Shown here in pieces: positions 25,274-33,066 of a stretch of 64,000 bases of DNA. Source of the stretch: Paenibacillus sp. PL2-23 (GTDB taxonomy: Bacteria; Bacillota; Bacilli; Paenibacillales; Paenibacillaceae); contig NZ_CP162129.1 in NCBI RefSeq assembly GCF_040834005.1, positions 3,248,001-3,312,000 on the forward strand, given 5' to 3'. The notes below the pieces were generated by a model. That model saw only the letters and a list, made by a program, of their open reading frames with translations. It had not been told where the DNA came from and searched no databases. Position 1 is the stretch's first letter, and each line of letters opens with the position of its first letter. The position numbers and the translations under genes are program-made.

Positions 25274-28200
25274 ATGCTTCTGAAGAAAGGTTTGCAAGTC
25301 CTGCTACTGCTTACGCTGTTCTCGACGCTTCTCATGAACGGATTAACGCACACGCCGCAGCCAGTGGAAGCCGCAAGCATCGGCACAATCGACGAAAACG
25401 ATACGATCTATCAAATTATGGTCGACCGCTTCCATGACGGGGATCCGACCAACAACGCGACAGGCGCCGCAATCCGTTACGGCGAAACGTCCGAGGAGGA
25501 CTTCCGCCATATGAAGGGCGGTGATTGGCAAGGCGTCATCGACAAGCTCTCCTACATCAAAAATATGGGTTATACAGCCATCTGGATATCCCCTGTCGCG
25601 GAGCCTCAGATGACCAATCGGGAGAATAACGGCACAGGCCGCAATACCGCGTATCACGGCTACAACGTCAAGGATCCCAACAAAGCCAATCCCTATTTCG
25701 GCACGAAGGAGAAGCTGAAGGAGCTGGTGGACGCCGCGCACGCGCAGGGCATTAAAGTCATCATCGACGTCGTTCCCAACCATATCGGAGACTATATGCT
25801 GGGCACGCAGGCCTATTACGACATTCCCGCCTTGCAGCCTGCCGCTCCGTTCAACAATCCGGCCTGGTATCATCACAATGGCGATATCAACTGGTCTCTA
25901 ACCGACGGCAGATACGATCAATGGGCCCAGAATTACTTGGAGAATCACGATCTGGCCGGCCTTGACGACATCGACTTTGATGTTCCCGCCGCCAAGCAGG
26001 CCATATTCGATTCCATCAAGGGCTGGTTCGACTACACCGGCGCGGACGGCGCCCGCGTCGATGCCGCCAAGCTGATGCATCCGTCCGATATCGGTGCGCT
26101 GGAAGACTATCTGGGCGTCAATACGTTCGGCGAGAACTTCGACGGCAATCCGGAGTTTGTGTCCCGCTGGCTTGGCGACGGCAAGGAATGGGGCATGCTT
26201 GACTTCCCGCTGTTCTTCTCGGTTCTTAACAGCTTTGCGTACGGCCAATCCTTCGACTCCACCGTGAAGAGCACGCTAGCCCAGGACTCCGTATACAACG
26301 GCAGAGAAAATCATATGGTCACCTTCATTGACAATCACGACCGCAACCGCTTCCTGCAAGAAGCCGGCGGAAGTGTGCAGAAGCTGCAGAACGCCTTGAC
26401 CTTCATCTTCACCGTCCGGGGGATGCCTGTTGTGTTCCAAGGCACGGAGCAGAACAAGGGCAACGGCAACAATCAAATCATTACCGGCGGTATCGCCGAT
26501 ACGTGGAACCGCTGGTCGATGGTGAAGCGCGACAGTAGCGGCAACGTGCTAGAAAATTATTTTAACGAAAACACGAACACCTATCAGCATATTGCCAAGC
26601 TGAATCAAATTCGCAAGAACAACGAGGCGCTGCGCGTCGGAAAACAGCGAGAAATGTGGTCCGCGCAAAATCTATATGCGTTCTCCCGTCGAATCGACAG
26701 CGGCGCTAAGGCGGGTCAAGAGGTGATCTCGGTCTTCAGCAACGCCTCCAGCGGCACGCAGACTGTCACGATTCCGCTGCGCGTCGAAAGCTCCATTCCT
26801 GTAGGCACGGTATTGGTCAATGGGTTAAATACAAGCGAAACCGTAACTGTACAGAGCGGCGGAACTACCGGCAAGCAAATTACCGTAAGCGTCGCTGCCA
26901 ACTCGTCGAAAATACTGGCCCCGGCAATTGCGGATTCCACAGCTCCTACTGTGCCGGTTAATGTGAATGCGCAAGCTGTCAACGCATCCGCCGTTCAGGT
27001 GTCCTGGACAGCAGCGACGGATAATGTTGGCGTGACGGGCTACGAGGTGTTCCGGAACGGCACGCTCGTTGGAACGACTGCCTCCACCAGCTACACCGAC
27101 AGCGAACTGGCGGGCAGCACAACCTATACGTATACCGTCAAGGCTTACGACGCCGCCGGCAACCGCTCCGCCGCAAGCGCTGCCGCTTCCGTGACGACGC
27201 CAGCAGGCAACAATGTGACGATCTATTACAAGAACGGCTATACAACGCCGTATATCCACTACCGCCCTGTCGGCGGCACCTGGACCACCGCGCCGGGAAC
27301 GGCGATTCCGGCCTCCGAGATTAGCGGCTATCACAAGATCACCATCAACATCGGCTCCGCTACTCAGCTCGAAGCCTGCTTCAACAACGGCAGCGGCCAG
27401 TGGGACAGCAACAACTCGCAGAACTACCTGTTCGGCACCGGCACCTGGACCTATACGCCGACAGGCCAAATCACCAGCGGCGCTCCCGTCGTCACGCCGC
27501 CTGACACGACGGCGCCTTCCGTTCCGCAGTCCGTCACGGCAACCGCCTCCGGCGCAAGCTCTGCGGCTATAACATGGAGCGCTTCGACGGACAACGTCGG
27601 CGTCACGGGCTATGAGGTGTTCCGGAACGGCACGCTCGTTGGAACGACTGCCTCCACCAGCTACACCGACAGCGGACTGGCCGGCAGCACAACCTACGCC
27701 TATACCGTGAAGGCCTACGACGCCGCCGGCAACCGCTCCGCCGCAAGCGCCGCCGCTTCCGTGACGACACCAGCAGGCAACAGCGTGACGGTCTATTACA
27801 AGAACTCGGCTTTCGCCCAGTCGTACATTCACTACAGAATCGGCTCATCCGCGACTTGGACGACGCCTCCGGGAGCGGCGATGCAGACGGAAGCCGCTTA
27901 TCCCGGCTACAGAAGCATCACCATTCCGCTTGGCAGCGCCACGAGCATAACGGCCGCCTTCAACAACGGCAGCGGACAATGGGACAACAACGGCGGCAAC
28001 AACTATACAATTAACGCCGGCACCTGGTCGCTGGTGAACGGCAATCTGGCCAGCGGCGTTCCGCAGCCGGACAGCGTGACGTTCCGCGTCACCGTGCCGG
28101 CTTCGACTCCGGCTGGCGGTCCCGTCTACCTGAGCGGATCGTTCAACAGCTGGGCGCCCGCCGACCCTGCTTATCAGATGACGAAGGGCACGGACGGCGT

Positions 28201-28378
28201 CTATACGCTCACCCTGCCGCTGCCTGCCGGCACCGCCGTGCAATATAAGGCGACGCGCGGCTCCTGGGCCACCGTGGAGGTGAACGGGAACGGCAGCGAC
28301 ATCGCCAACCGGACGCTGACGCCTGCCGGCGGCGCCCAGACGGTGTCCATTACCGTTCAGCGCTGGAAGGATCAATAA
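25274..28378 (+). CDS. Secreted multi-module alpha-amylase family enzyme (GH13 with Fn3/CBM25 repeats and CBM20)
   Basis: A 1034-residue secreted GH13 enzyme. The signal peptide is about residues 1-34 (ends PVEAA). The catalytic barrel follows, with Asp263 (GARVDAAKL), Glu287 (FGENFDG) and Asp353 (FIDNHDRNRF). Then come Fn3 (about 554-645), CBM25 (646-735), a second Fn3 (743-835), a second CBM25 (836-925) and a C-terminal CBM20 (932-1034, VYLSGSFNSW). The N-terminal start is CGTase-like (DTIYQIMVDRFHDGDPTNN), but the TIG domain is absent, so raw-starch amylase is more likely than CGTase. It is preceded by TAGGAGGGACATT and flanked by operators and a cre-like site. Exact product specificity cannot be read. 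Confidence 0.88.
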   Translation: MLLKKGLQVLLLLTLFSTLLMNGLTHTPQPVEAASIGTIDENDTIYQIMVDRFHDGDPTNNATGAAIRYGETSEEDFRHMKGGDWQGVIDKLSYIKNMGYTAIWISPVAEPQMTNRENNGTGRNTAYHGYNVKDPNKANPYFGTKEKLKELVDAAHAQGIKVIIDVVPNHIGDYMLGTQAYYDIPALQPAAPFNNPAWYHHNGDINWSLTDGRYDQWAQNYLENHDLAGLDDIDFDVPAAKQAIFDSIKGWFDYTGADGARVDAAKLMHPSDIGALEDYLGVNTFGENFDGNPEFVSRWLGDGKEWGMLDFPLFFSVLNSFAYGQSFDSTVKSTLAQDSVYNGRENHMVTFIDNHDRNRFLQEAGGSVQKLQNALTFIFTVRGMPVVFQGTEQNKGNGNNQIITGGIADTWNRWSMVKRDSSGNVLENYFNENTNTYQHIAKLNQIRKNNEALRVGKQREMWSAQNLYAFSRRIDSGAKAGQEVISVFSNASSGTQTVTIPLRVESSIPVGTVLVNGLNTSETVTVQSGGTTGKQITVSVAANSSKILAPAIADSTAPTVPVNVNAQAVNASAVQVSWTAATDNVGVTGYEVFRNGTLVGTTASTSYTDSELAGSTTYTYTVKAYDAAGNRSAASAAASVTTPAGNNVTIYYKNGYTTPYIHYRPVGGTWTTAPGTAIPASEISGYHKITINIGSATQLEACFNNGSGQWDSNNSQNYLFGTGTWTYTPTGQITSGAPVVTPPDTTAPSVPQSVTATASGASSAAITWSASTDNVGVTGYEVFRNGTLVGTTASTSYTDSGLAGSTTYAYTVKAYDAAGNRSAASAAASVTTPAGNSVTVYYKNSAFAQSYIHYRIGSSATWTTPPGAAMQTEAAYPGYRSITIPLGSATSITAAFNNGSGQWDNNGGNNYTINAGTWSLVNGNLASGVPQPDSVTFRVTVPASTPAGGPVYLSGSFNSWAPADPAYQMTKGTDGVYTLTLPLPAGTAVQYKATRGSWATVEVNGNGSDIANRTLTPAGGAQTVSITVQRWKDQ
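27029..27235 (+). repeat. Internal duplication, copy 1 (Fn3 end and CBM25 start)
   Basis: This stretch is nearly identical at DNA level to 27599-27805, offset by 570 bp (190 residues). Synonymous sites match too (for example the run encoding VFRNGTLVGTTASTSYTDS), which implies recent duplication or gene conversion inside the amylase gene. Confidence 0.9.
27599..27805 (+). repeat. Internal duplication, copy 2
   Basis: Second copy of the 27029-27235 segment. Outside these about 207 bp the two Fn3-CBM25 units have diverged much more, so the homogenised tract is local. Confidence 0.9.
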
Positions 28379-28403
28379 GTGCTAATAGTTATCGCTTCAT
28401 AGA

Positions 28404-28446
28404 GAAGCACCCCTGGCGCAGCTGCGCAGCCGGGGGTGCTTCTTTT
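28404..28446. terminator. Terminator after the amylase gene, shared with lacI-type gene end
   Basis: GAAGCACCCC pairs with GGGGTGCTTC around an inner GCGCAGCTGCGC palindrome and is followed by four T residues on the plus strand. The stop codon of the convergent regulator lies within the T-tract. Confidence 0.85.
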
Positions 28447-29467
28447 AAGCTTTGGAGCGGGAAGATTCCCGGACAATGATCTTCGGCTGAAGCCACACCC
28501 CTTGATGCGGAAGCTCCGGCTGCTCAATCCGATCCATGATCATCCTCCCGGCTCGAACGCCGAGCTCGAACGTATTAATAAACAAGCTGGTCAGTGAGGG
28601 CGTTGTATGCGCCGAAAAAGGCTCATCGTCAAACGCGGCAATCCCCAGCTGACCGGGCGCATGAATGCCCAGCTCCTTGACCGCCTTCAACGCTCCGAAT
28701 GCAACCTGGCTATTCATGCAGATGATGGAATCCGGCGGCGAACGCCTCTCCATCAGCCTCATGACCTCCTGATAGCCCAGCTTGTCATCCGCCACTCCTC
28801 GCGCGTCCCAGATCTCGTCTGCTGGAAGGCCAGCCTCTTGCAGCTGAGCTTGATAGCCCTGGTAGCGTTTTGTAAATAACCGTTCCCCTGTGACGCCGCC
28901 AATAAAGGCGATGCTGCGATAGGATTGAGCAAGCAGATGCTCCGTCAGCATGCGGCCGCCCATCTCATTGTCGAAATCGACCCATGTTGCAGCAGCTCCC
29001 CCATACTCCCCCATGGATACATACGGAAAATCAAGAAGCCTTAGCTGCTCCGCGTCCTCGTCCGTGAGAATGGAATTGTTCGTAATTAATCCGTCAATCC
29101 GCCTGCTCATCACAAGCCGCTTCATATAATGGCGTTCCTCGTGAGCATCGCCGGCGTTGACGTTAACGACTGTCAGATCATATTGCCGAGGACCGATAAC
29201 GCTTTCAATCCCTACCATTATATTATAGAAGTGAGGGTTCAAATACGCCTGCTCCTGAGACATGTCGATCAGCAAGCCGATATTGTATGTTTTTTGCTTC
29301 GCTAGCCGAGTCGCCATACTGCTTGGCGTGTAGTTCATGTCCTTCATAATTTGCCGCACCCGCGCTTTCGTGTCCGCCGAGATCGTGGGAGAATCATTCA
29401 ACACCTTGGATACGGTCGATTTGGCTACACCCGCTGCGCGCGCAATATCCGTAATTGTTATTTTCAT
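28445..29467 (-). CDS. LacI/GalR family transcriptional regulator
   Basis: A 340-residue regulator. The N-terminal helix-turn-helix is ITDIARAAGVAKSTVSKVLN, with the hinge helix at MATRLAKQK and a periplasmic-binding-like effector domain from about residue 60 (IGLLIDMSQEQ ... AFDDEPFSAHTTPSLTSL). Its position beside the CGTase, importer and amylase makes it the likely regulator of the GCAAACGTTTGC-type operators at 24731 and 25107, with a maltodextrin as effector (inference). The start follows GAGAGGAAAGCTTT. Confidence 0.92.
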   Translation of the reverse strand: MKITITDIARAAGVAKSTVSKVLNDSPTISADTKARVRQIMKDMNYTPSSMATRLAKQKTYNIGLLIDMSQEQAYLNPHFYNIMVGIESVIGPRQYDLTVVNVNAGDAHEERHYMKRLVMSRRIDGLITNNSILTDEDAEQLRLLDFPYVSMGEYGGAAATWVDFDNEMGGRMLTEHLLAQSYRSIAFIGGVTGERLFTKRYQGYQAQLQEAGLPADEIWDARGVADDKLGYQEVMRLMERRSPPDSIICMNSQVAFGALKAVKELGIHAPGQLGIAAFDDEPFSAHTTPSLTSLFINTFELGVRAGRMIMDRIEQPELPHQGVWLQPKIIVRESSRSKA

Positions 29468-29547
29468 AAAGCTTTCCTCTCGTCTCCGCCTGGGTAATTT
29501 CCCTTAAATATAGCATACCGGCCGGCAAGGAAATACTATTATCTATC

Positions 29548-29577
29548 GCATATCGGCCAACCCCTCCTTCATATATT
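29548..29577 (+). promoter_or_regulatory. Possible sporulation (SigE-like) promoter of cotJABC
   Basis: GCATATC, a 15-bp spacer and CATATATT resemble the SigE consensus (GCATATT and CATACAAT) and lie 35 bp upstream of cotJA, a SigE-dependent operon in Bacillus. Confidence 0.45.
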
Positions 29578-29611
29578 GCCACAAGGAACATTATGGAAGG
29601 AGGGCGACCTC

Positions 29612-29842
29612 ATGAACCCCAATCCTCAGTTTCGCACCTATCAGCCTTTTGTGGGACCATTCGACCCTTGCCCGCCCATTCGAGAAAAAAGCTACAACGT
29701 CCCGCCACAGCTGTTCATTACCTTTCAGCCTCCCAATTGGCAGCAGTTCTCGCCTTATGAAGCGTTGAAATACGGCACGTTGTGGCCAGCGCTTTACGCT
29801 CCCTACCCGAACCCTAATCGTCAGAAAGAAGGTGAATCATGA
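29612..29842 (+). CDS. cotJA: Spore coat protein CotJA
   Basis: A 76-residue proline- and tyrosine-rich inner coat protein, with the family features YQPFVGPFDPCPP, VPPQLFITFQPPNW and ALKYGTLWPALY. The frame is open farther upstream, but ATG 29612 follows GGAAGGAGGGCGACC. The stop overlaps the cotJB start by four bases, and the three-gene order matches the classical cotJ operon. Confidence 0.92.
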   Translation: MNPNPQFRTYQPFVGPFDPCPPIREKSYNVPPQLFITFQPPNWQQFSPYEALKYGTLWPALYAPYPNPNRQKEGES

Positions 29843-30105
29843 TGGCTCATCAGCTCGATGAAGCTTATTACAAGCTGCTGCATGACCTTCAGTCTGTCGA
29901 TTTTGTGCTGGTGGAGCTTAACTTGTACCTGGATACGCATCCCGATGACGAAGCTGCAATCGCGCAGTACAATCAGTTCTGCGAGCTCCGCCATCGTATA
30001 GCCGCGCAATATGAAGCCCAATACGGACCGCTTATGAACTTCGGTCACAGCCTCTCCAAGGCTCCGTTTCAATGGAAGGAAGCTCCTTGGCCCTGGCAAG
30101 TGTAA
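29839..30105 (+). CDS. cotJB: Spore coat protein CotJB
   Basis: An 88-residue small coat protein needed with CotJA and CotJC in the inner coat. It shows the family pattern HQLDEAYYKLLHDLQSVDF, LYLDTHPDDEAAI and a C-terminal FGHSLSKAPFQWKEAPWPW. ATG 29839 follows GAAGGTGAATC; a second ATG follows immediately. Confidence 0.92.
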   Translation: MMAHQLDEAYYKLLHDLQSVDFVLVELNLYLDTHPDDEAAIAQYNQFCELRHRIAAQYEAQYGPLMNFGHSLSKAPFQWKEAPWPWQV

Positions 30106-30170
30106 GGTTAGCTTAGCGCGCCGCTGTAGGCAGGCGAAAACTTGACGGAGAAAGCGAGGAACGCGAGCCG

Positions 30171-30740
30171 ATGTGGACTTACGAGAAGAAGCTGCAGTAC
30201 CCCGTTAAGGTGAGCAAATGCGATCCCTTAATGGCCAAGTTTCTGATGGAGCAATACGGTGGAGCCGACGGCGAGCTGGCCGCAGCGCTGCGTTACTTGA
30301 ATCAGCGATATACGATTCCAGACAAGGTCATCGGACTGCTGACGGATATCGGAACCGAGGAGTTCGCCCACCTTGAGATGATCGCTACGATGGTCTACAA
30401 GCTGACCAAGGACGCTACTCCGGATCAGATGATCGCGGCCGGGCTAGGTCCGCATTACGCCAGCCATGACAGCGCGCTGTTCTATTCGAACGCCGCCGGC
30501 GTGCCGTGGACGGCGAGCTATATCCAGGCGAAGGGCGACCCTATCGCCGACCTCTACGAGGACATTGCCGCCGAGGAGAAGGCCCGCGCCACCTATCAGT
30601 GGCTCATCGACATGACGGACGATGTAGACCTTCAGGACAGCCTGAAGTTTCTCCGCGAGCGTGAAATCATCCACTCCTTGCGCTTCCGCGAAGCTGTCGA
30701 GATCCTGAAGGAGGAACGGGACCGACAGATTTATTTTTAG
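30171..30740 (+). CDS. cotJC: Spore coat protein CotJC (manganese catalase-like)
   Basis: A ferritin-fold protein of 189 residues, of the Mn-catalase family. Probable dimetal ligands are visible in ALRYLNQRY, DIGTEEFAHLEMI (Glu/His) and DIAAEEKARATYQW, with REREIIHSLRF near the end. It completes cotJABC and is about 65 bp after cotJB. Catalase activity in the coat is known for some homologues and is not shown here. Confidence 0.92.
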   Translation: MWTYEKKLQYPVKVSKCDPLMAKFLMEQYGGADGELAAALRYLNQRYTIPDKVIGLLTDIGTEEFAHLEMIATMVYKLTKDATPDQMIAAGLGPHYASHDSALFYSNAAGVPWTASYIQAKGDPIADLYEDIAAEEKARATYQWLIDMTDDVDLQDSLKFLREREIIHSLRFREAVEILKEERDRQIYF

Positions 30741-30779
30741 GTGCGAATCCATTGTAGACGGCTTTGCCGTCCTTGGGTG

Positions 30780-30813
30780 GGCCAGCTTCGGATATCACAT
30801 TCCGGGGCTGGCC
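30780..30813 (+). terminator. Weak hairpin after cotJC
   Basis: GGCCAGC pairs with GCTGGCC around a 20-base loop that contains a further TCGGA/TCCGG pairing. The T-tract is poor, so terminator function is uncertain. Confidence 0.4.
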
Positions 30814-30896
30814 TTACTGTCCGATATTCTATGACTCGGTACTACTCTTGTCGTTTCCGCCTTTCATTAACACATAAACAACCTGTCCTTGTCCGC

Positions 30897-31292
30897 CTAA
30901 AACAATACATCCAACCCGCTCCCAAAGCTCCCTCTCCGGCTTTTCTCCAGCACATTGGGATCGAAAATGTCAACTCCGCCGCAGCGAAGGCACGAGACAA
31001 ACAGGTAGTGGTGGTACTGAATGTCCATTAGCTTGCTGAGTCCCGTGCCCGTCATTGCCACCTCATTTACCATACACGCATCATGACCACATTTTCCGCA
31101 GACATAGCTCTCCGTCAGACGTTCCTCGATCCCCTGGCGCTGCTCCCTTTCATCCACTTCAGCATCATCGCCCCGCTCCTCGGGGCCGCCGCCTTCCAGA
31201 TGCTCCGGCAGCACCTCGTGTCTGCAAGACGGACAGATCGTTCCGCTCAGCACCACTTCTTCTCCGCACCATGGACATAATACCTGATTCAT
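30897..31292 (-). CDS. Zinc-ribbon protein of the DUF2082 type
   Basis: A 131-residue protein with two zinc-binding regions. An N-terminal ribbon (CPWC ... CPSC) is joined by a very acidic linker to a DUF2082-type domain (YVCGKCGHDACMVNEV, TGTGLSKLMDIQYH, SCLRCGGVDIFDP). Proteins of this type are annotated as putative nucleic-acid-binding; no function is established. The start MNQVLCPWC follows GGAGGCTGACGGG; an eight-codon upstream extension is ignored. Confidence 0.8.
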   Translation of the reverse strand: MNQVLCPWCGEEVVLSGTICPSCRHEVLPEHLEGGGPEERGDDAEVDEREQRQGIEERLTESYVCGKCGHDACMVNEVAMTGTGLSKLMDIQYHHYLFVSCLRCGGVDIFDPNVLEKSRRGSFGSGLDVLF

Positions 31293-31369
31293 CCCGTCAG
31301 CCTCCTTATATTTCAAGCTTTCACTCTAATACACCATGAAGCTCCTATAGGTTGCAAGCATTATTGTTC

Positions 31370-31408
31370 AAAAAAAACAAAAAGCCCGCAAACCGTTACG
31401 GTTTGCGG
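31370..31408 (-). terminator. Terminator of the cell-wall amidase gene
   Basis: CCGCAAACCG/CGGTTTGCGG with a 3-base loop is followed on the minus strand by runs of T. Confidence 0.9.
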
Positions 31409-31440
31409 ACCTATGCAGCCCCACATCGCCAGACCTTCCT

Positions 31441-32106
31441 TTAGCCCGGCTCCGGAGTCTGCCCGCTGACACGGCGCAGCTCATTGGCCAGCCGGTTGAA
31501 CTCCTCGCGCGCATCCTCCGAGTCCGTCGCAAAGTATCCGGCGCTTAGAAAGCGGATTATTTTGTTGGCATCCTCTGGCGTTAGCATAGGCTCTTCCCCT
31601 CCTCCATCGTCGTCCAGCTTCGTATCGACGGAGGCGACAAATGCTTCCCAGCCGCTCCAGTCGCCATCCTCATTCATGAGACGAGGACAGTTTTTGCCGC
31701 TCCAGTCATAATGCCTGCGCAGCCGATCCGTCCCCCAGCCCCGATCCTTCAGCATGGAAGCGACTAATGTGGAAGCATTGTCCAAGGTCGCGTCGTAATT
31801 GCCGCTCTCCGTGATTTCGATGCCGATCGAGGTCCGGTTGCCGCTGCCTGCGGAGCTGCCGTCACCCGCATGCCAGGCCACCTCGTTAAGCGGTATACAT
31901 TCGATCGCCTCGCGCTCGTCGATGACAATATGGAATGACGCGGTGCCGTTATTCGCCGTATTGGTTAACCAATTGCGCTCATTGCGGGCAGTGCTTCTCG
32001 GATTGGCTGTATTGTGAATCGTAATCGTCGTGGCACTCATGGCGATGCCGGGACGGCGATTGTTTTTTGTTGACTTTGGAATGTAGTCCACAACATAGGT
32101 GTACAT
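31441..32106 (-). CDS. N-acetylmuramoyl-L-alanine amidase (Amidase_2/PGRP fold)
   Basis: A 221-residue peptidoglycan amidase that cuts between muramic acid and L-Ala. The amidase_2 core has ITIHNTANPRSTARNE (zinc His), ASFHIVIDE, EVAWHAGDGSS, IGIEI and HYDWSGKNCPR (zinc His and Cys). The C-terminal tail (about 175-221) is a helical segment, LTPEDANKIIRFLSAG, not a known wall-binding repeat. No signal peptide is visible, as in XlyA/CwlH-like and phage-derived lysins. It lies 70 bp after the glucosaminidase gene. Confidence 0.9.
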   Translation of the reverse strand: MYTYVVDYIPKSTKNNRRPGIAMSATTITIHNTANPRSTARNERNWLTNTANNGTASFHIVIDEREAIECIPLNEVAWHAGDGSSAGSGNRTSIGIEITESGNYDATLDNASTLVASMLKDRGWGTDRLRRHYDWSGKNCPRLMNEDGDWSGWEAFVASVDTKLDDDGGGEEPMLTPEDANKIIRFLSAGYFATDSEDAREEFNRLANELRRVSGQTPEPG

Positions 32107-32175
32107 CCCCTCTGCTCCCCCTTCCCTGAGCCGTTATGCTTCCATCCTATTCCGCACAGGGCGGAAAGGGCACAG

Positions 32176-32946
32176 CTACTCCAGGAAGACGGCTTTCGCC
32201 TCACTGTCCCAGCTCACGCCAAGCGACAGCACCTCTGCCAAATCCCGCACCTTCACATAGCCGGTGGATTGGGACAGGGTCGTCTCCAGCTCTTGTCCGT
32301 TCGCCGTTACCTGGGTTCCCGTCCACCCGATTTTGGCGCCGAGCGCCTCTCCGATTCGCCGGGCGGGTATCCATGTCACGCCTTCCTTCAAATAGCCGCC
32401 CGCGAGCACCTGTCCCTGGTGAATGATAGGAACCATCGCGTTCGTCTGGAACGCTGGCGGTTTCTCCTGCCGCTCGCCAAGCTCGTCGTACCTTGTTAAG
32501 CCGTATTGCCGGATAAGCCTAATCAGCTTGTCGGCATAGGCGGGATCCGTAGCGTAGCCGCTTGCCTGGAACATCTGAGCCTGACTCTCCGGTGTCTTCG
32601 CCGCACGAACGCGATGATATCTGGATGTGCCAAGGAACAGCTCCTGATCCTTATAGAAGTGGTAAATGCTTCTGTACGCCCGGAAGGCCGATTGCGTCTC
32701 AACCGCCCGATTATCGACATACTCCCACGTGCCCTTAACAACCGCCTGCCCTTGCCAATACGCGTTCCGAACGCCAGTCCCCACCTTAATGCCACCCAGG
32801 TTGTTCCACGCATGAATCACGCCGCCCGTCTCCAGGATGCTCTGCGCGATGCGCACGGAAGGGAAAATCGGTGAGCCCTCTTGTCGTACCAAAATAACCG
32901 CTGGCGCTATCGCCGCAATAAATTGCTCTCTCGTCAGCTTCGCCAT
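32176..32946 (-). CDS. Endo-beta-N-acetylglucosaminidase domain protein with a copper-amine-oxidase-like C-terminal domain
   Basis: A 256-residue protein with an N-terminal glucosaminidase domain (about 1-150). The catalytic Glu is in AQSILETGG, followed by NNLGGIK, FRAYRSIYHFYKDQ and the ASGYATDPAYADKLI pattern seen in FlgJ/LytG. The C-terminal 80 residues resemble copper amine oxidase N-like stalk domains common in Paenibacillus (VTWIPARRIGEALGA, YVKVRDLAEVL). No signal peptide is evident. With the amidase gene it forms a two-gene wall hydrolase unit, possibly of phage origin or used in the mother cell. Confidence 0.82.
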   Translation of the reverse strand: MAKLTREQFIAAIAPAVILVRQEGSPIFPSVRIAQSILETGGVIHAWNNLGGIKVGTGVRNAYWQGQAVVKGTWEYVDNRAVETQSAFRAYRSIYHFYKDQELFLGTSRYHRVRAAKTPESQAQMFQASGYATDPAYADKLIRLIRQYGLTRYDELGERQEKPPAFQTNAMVPIIHQGQVLAGGYLKEGVTWIPARRIGEALGAKIGWTGTQVTANGQELETTLSQSTGYVKVRDLAEVLSLGVSWDSEAKAVFLE

Positions 32947-33021
32947 AAGCCCAGCTCCTCTCTTGGATGGGTTGTACGCACTCCTCCATACTTCCGTTAT
33001 ATGCGGCGCAGACGCAGAAGG

Positions 33022-33057
33022 AAACGGCCTTCCGTCTATGTGGACGAAAGGCCGCTT
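33022..33057 (-). terminator. Hairpin terminator after tatD-like gene
   Basis: A 15-bp stem (AAGCGGCCTTTCGTC with GACGGAAGGCCGTTT, G-T pairs included) around a 6-base loop. The following T content is modest. Confidence 0.7.
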
Positions 33058-33066
33058 GGGTGGATG

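Noticed and set aside
26825-27832. 335-codon antisense frame with internal repeats in the amylase gene
   Set aside because: The repeats merely mirror the Fn3/CBM25 duplication on the coding strand.
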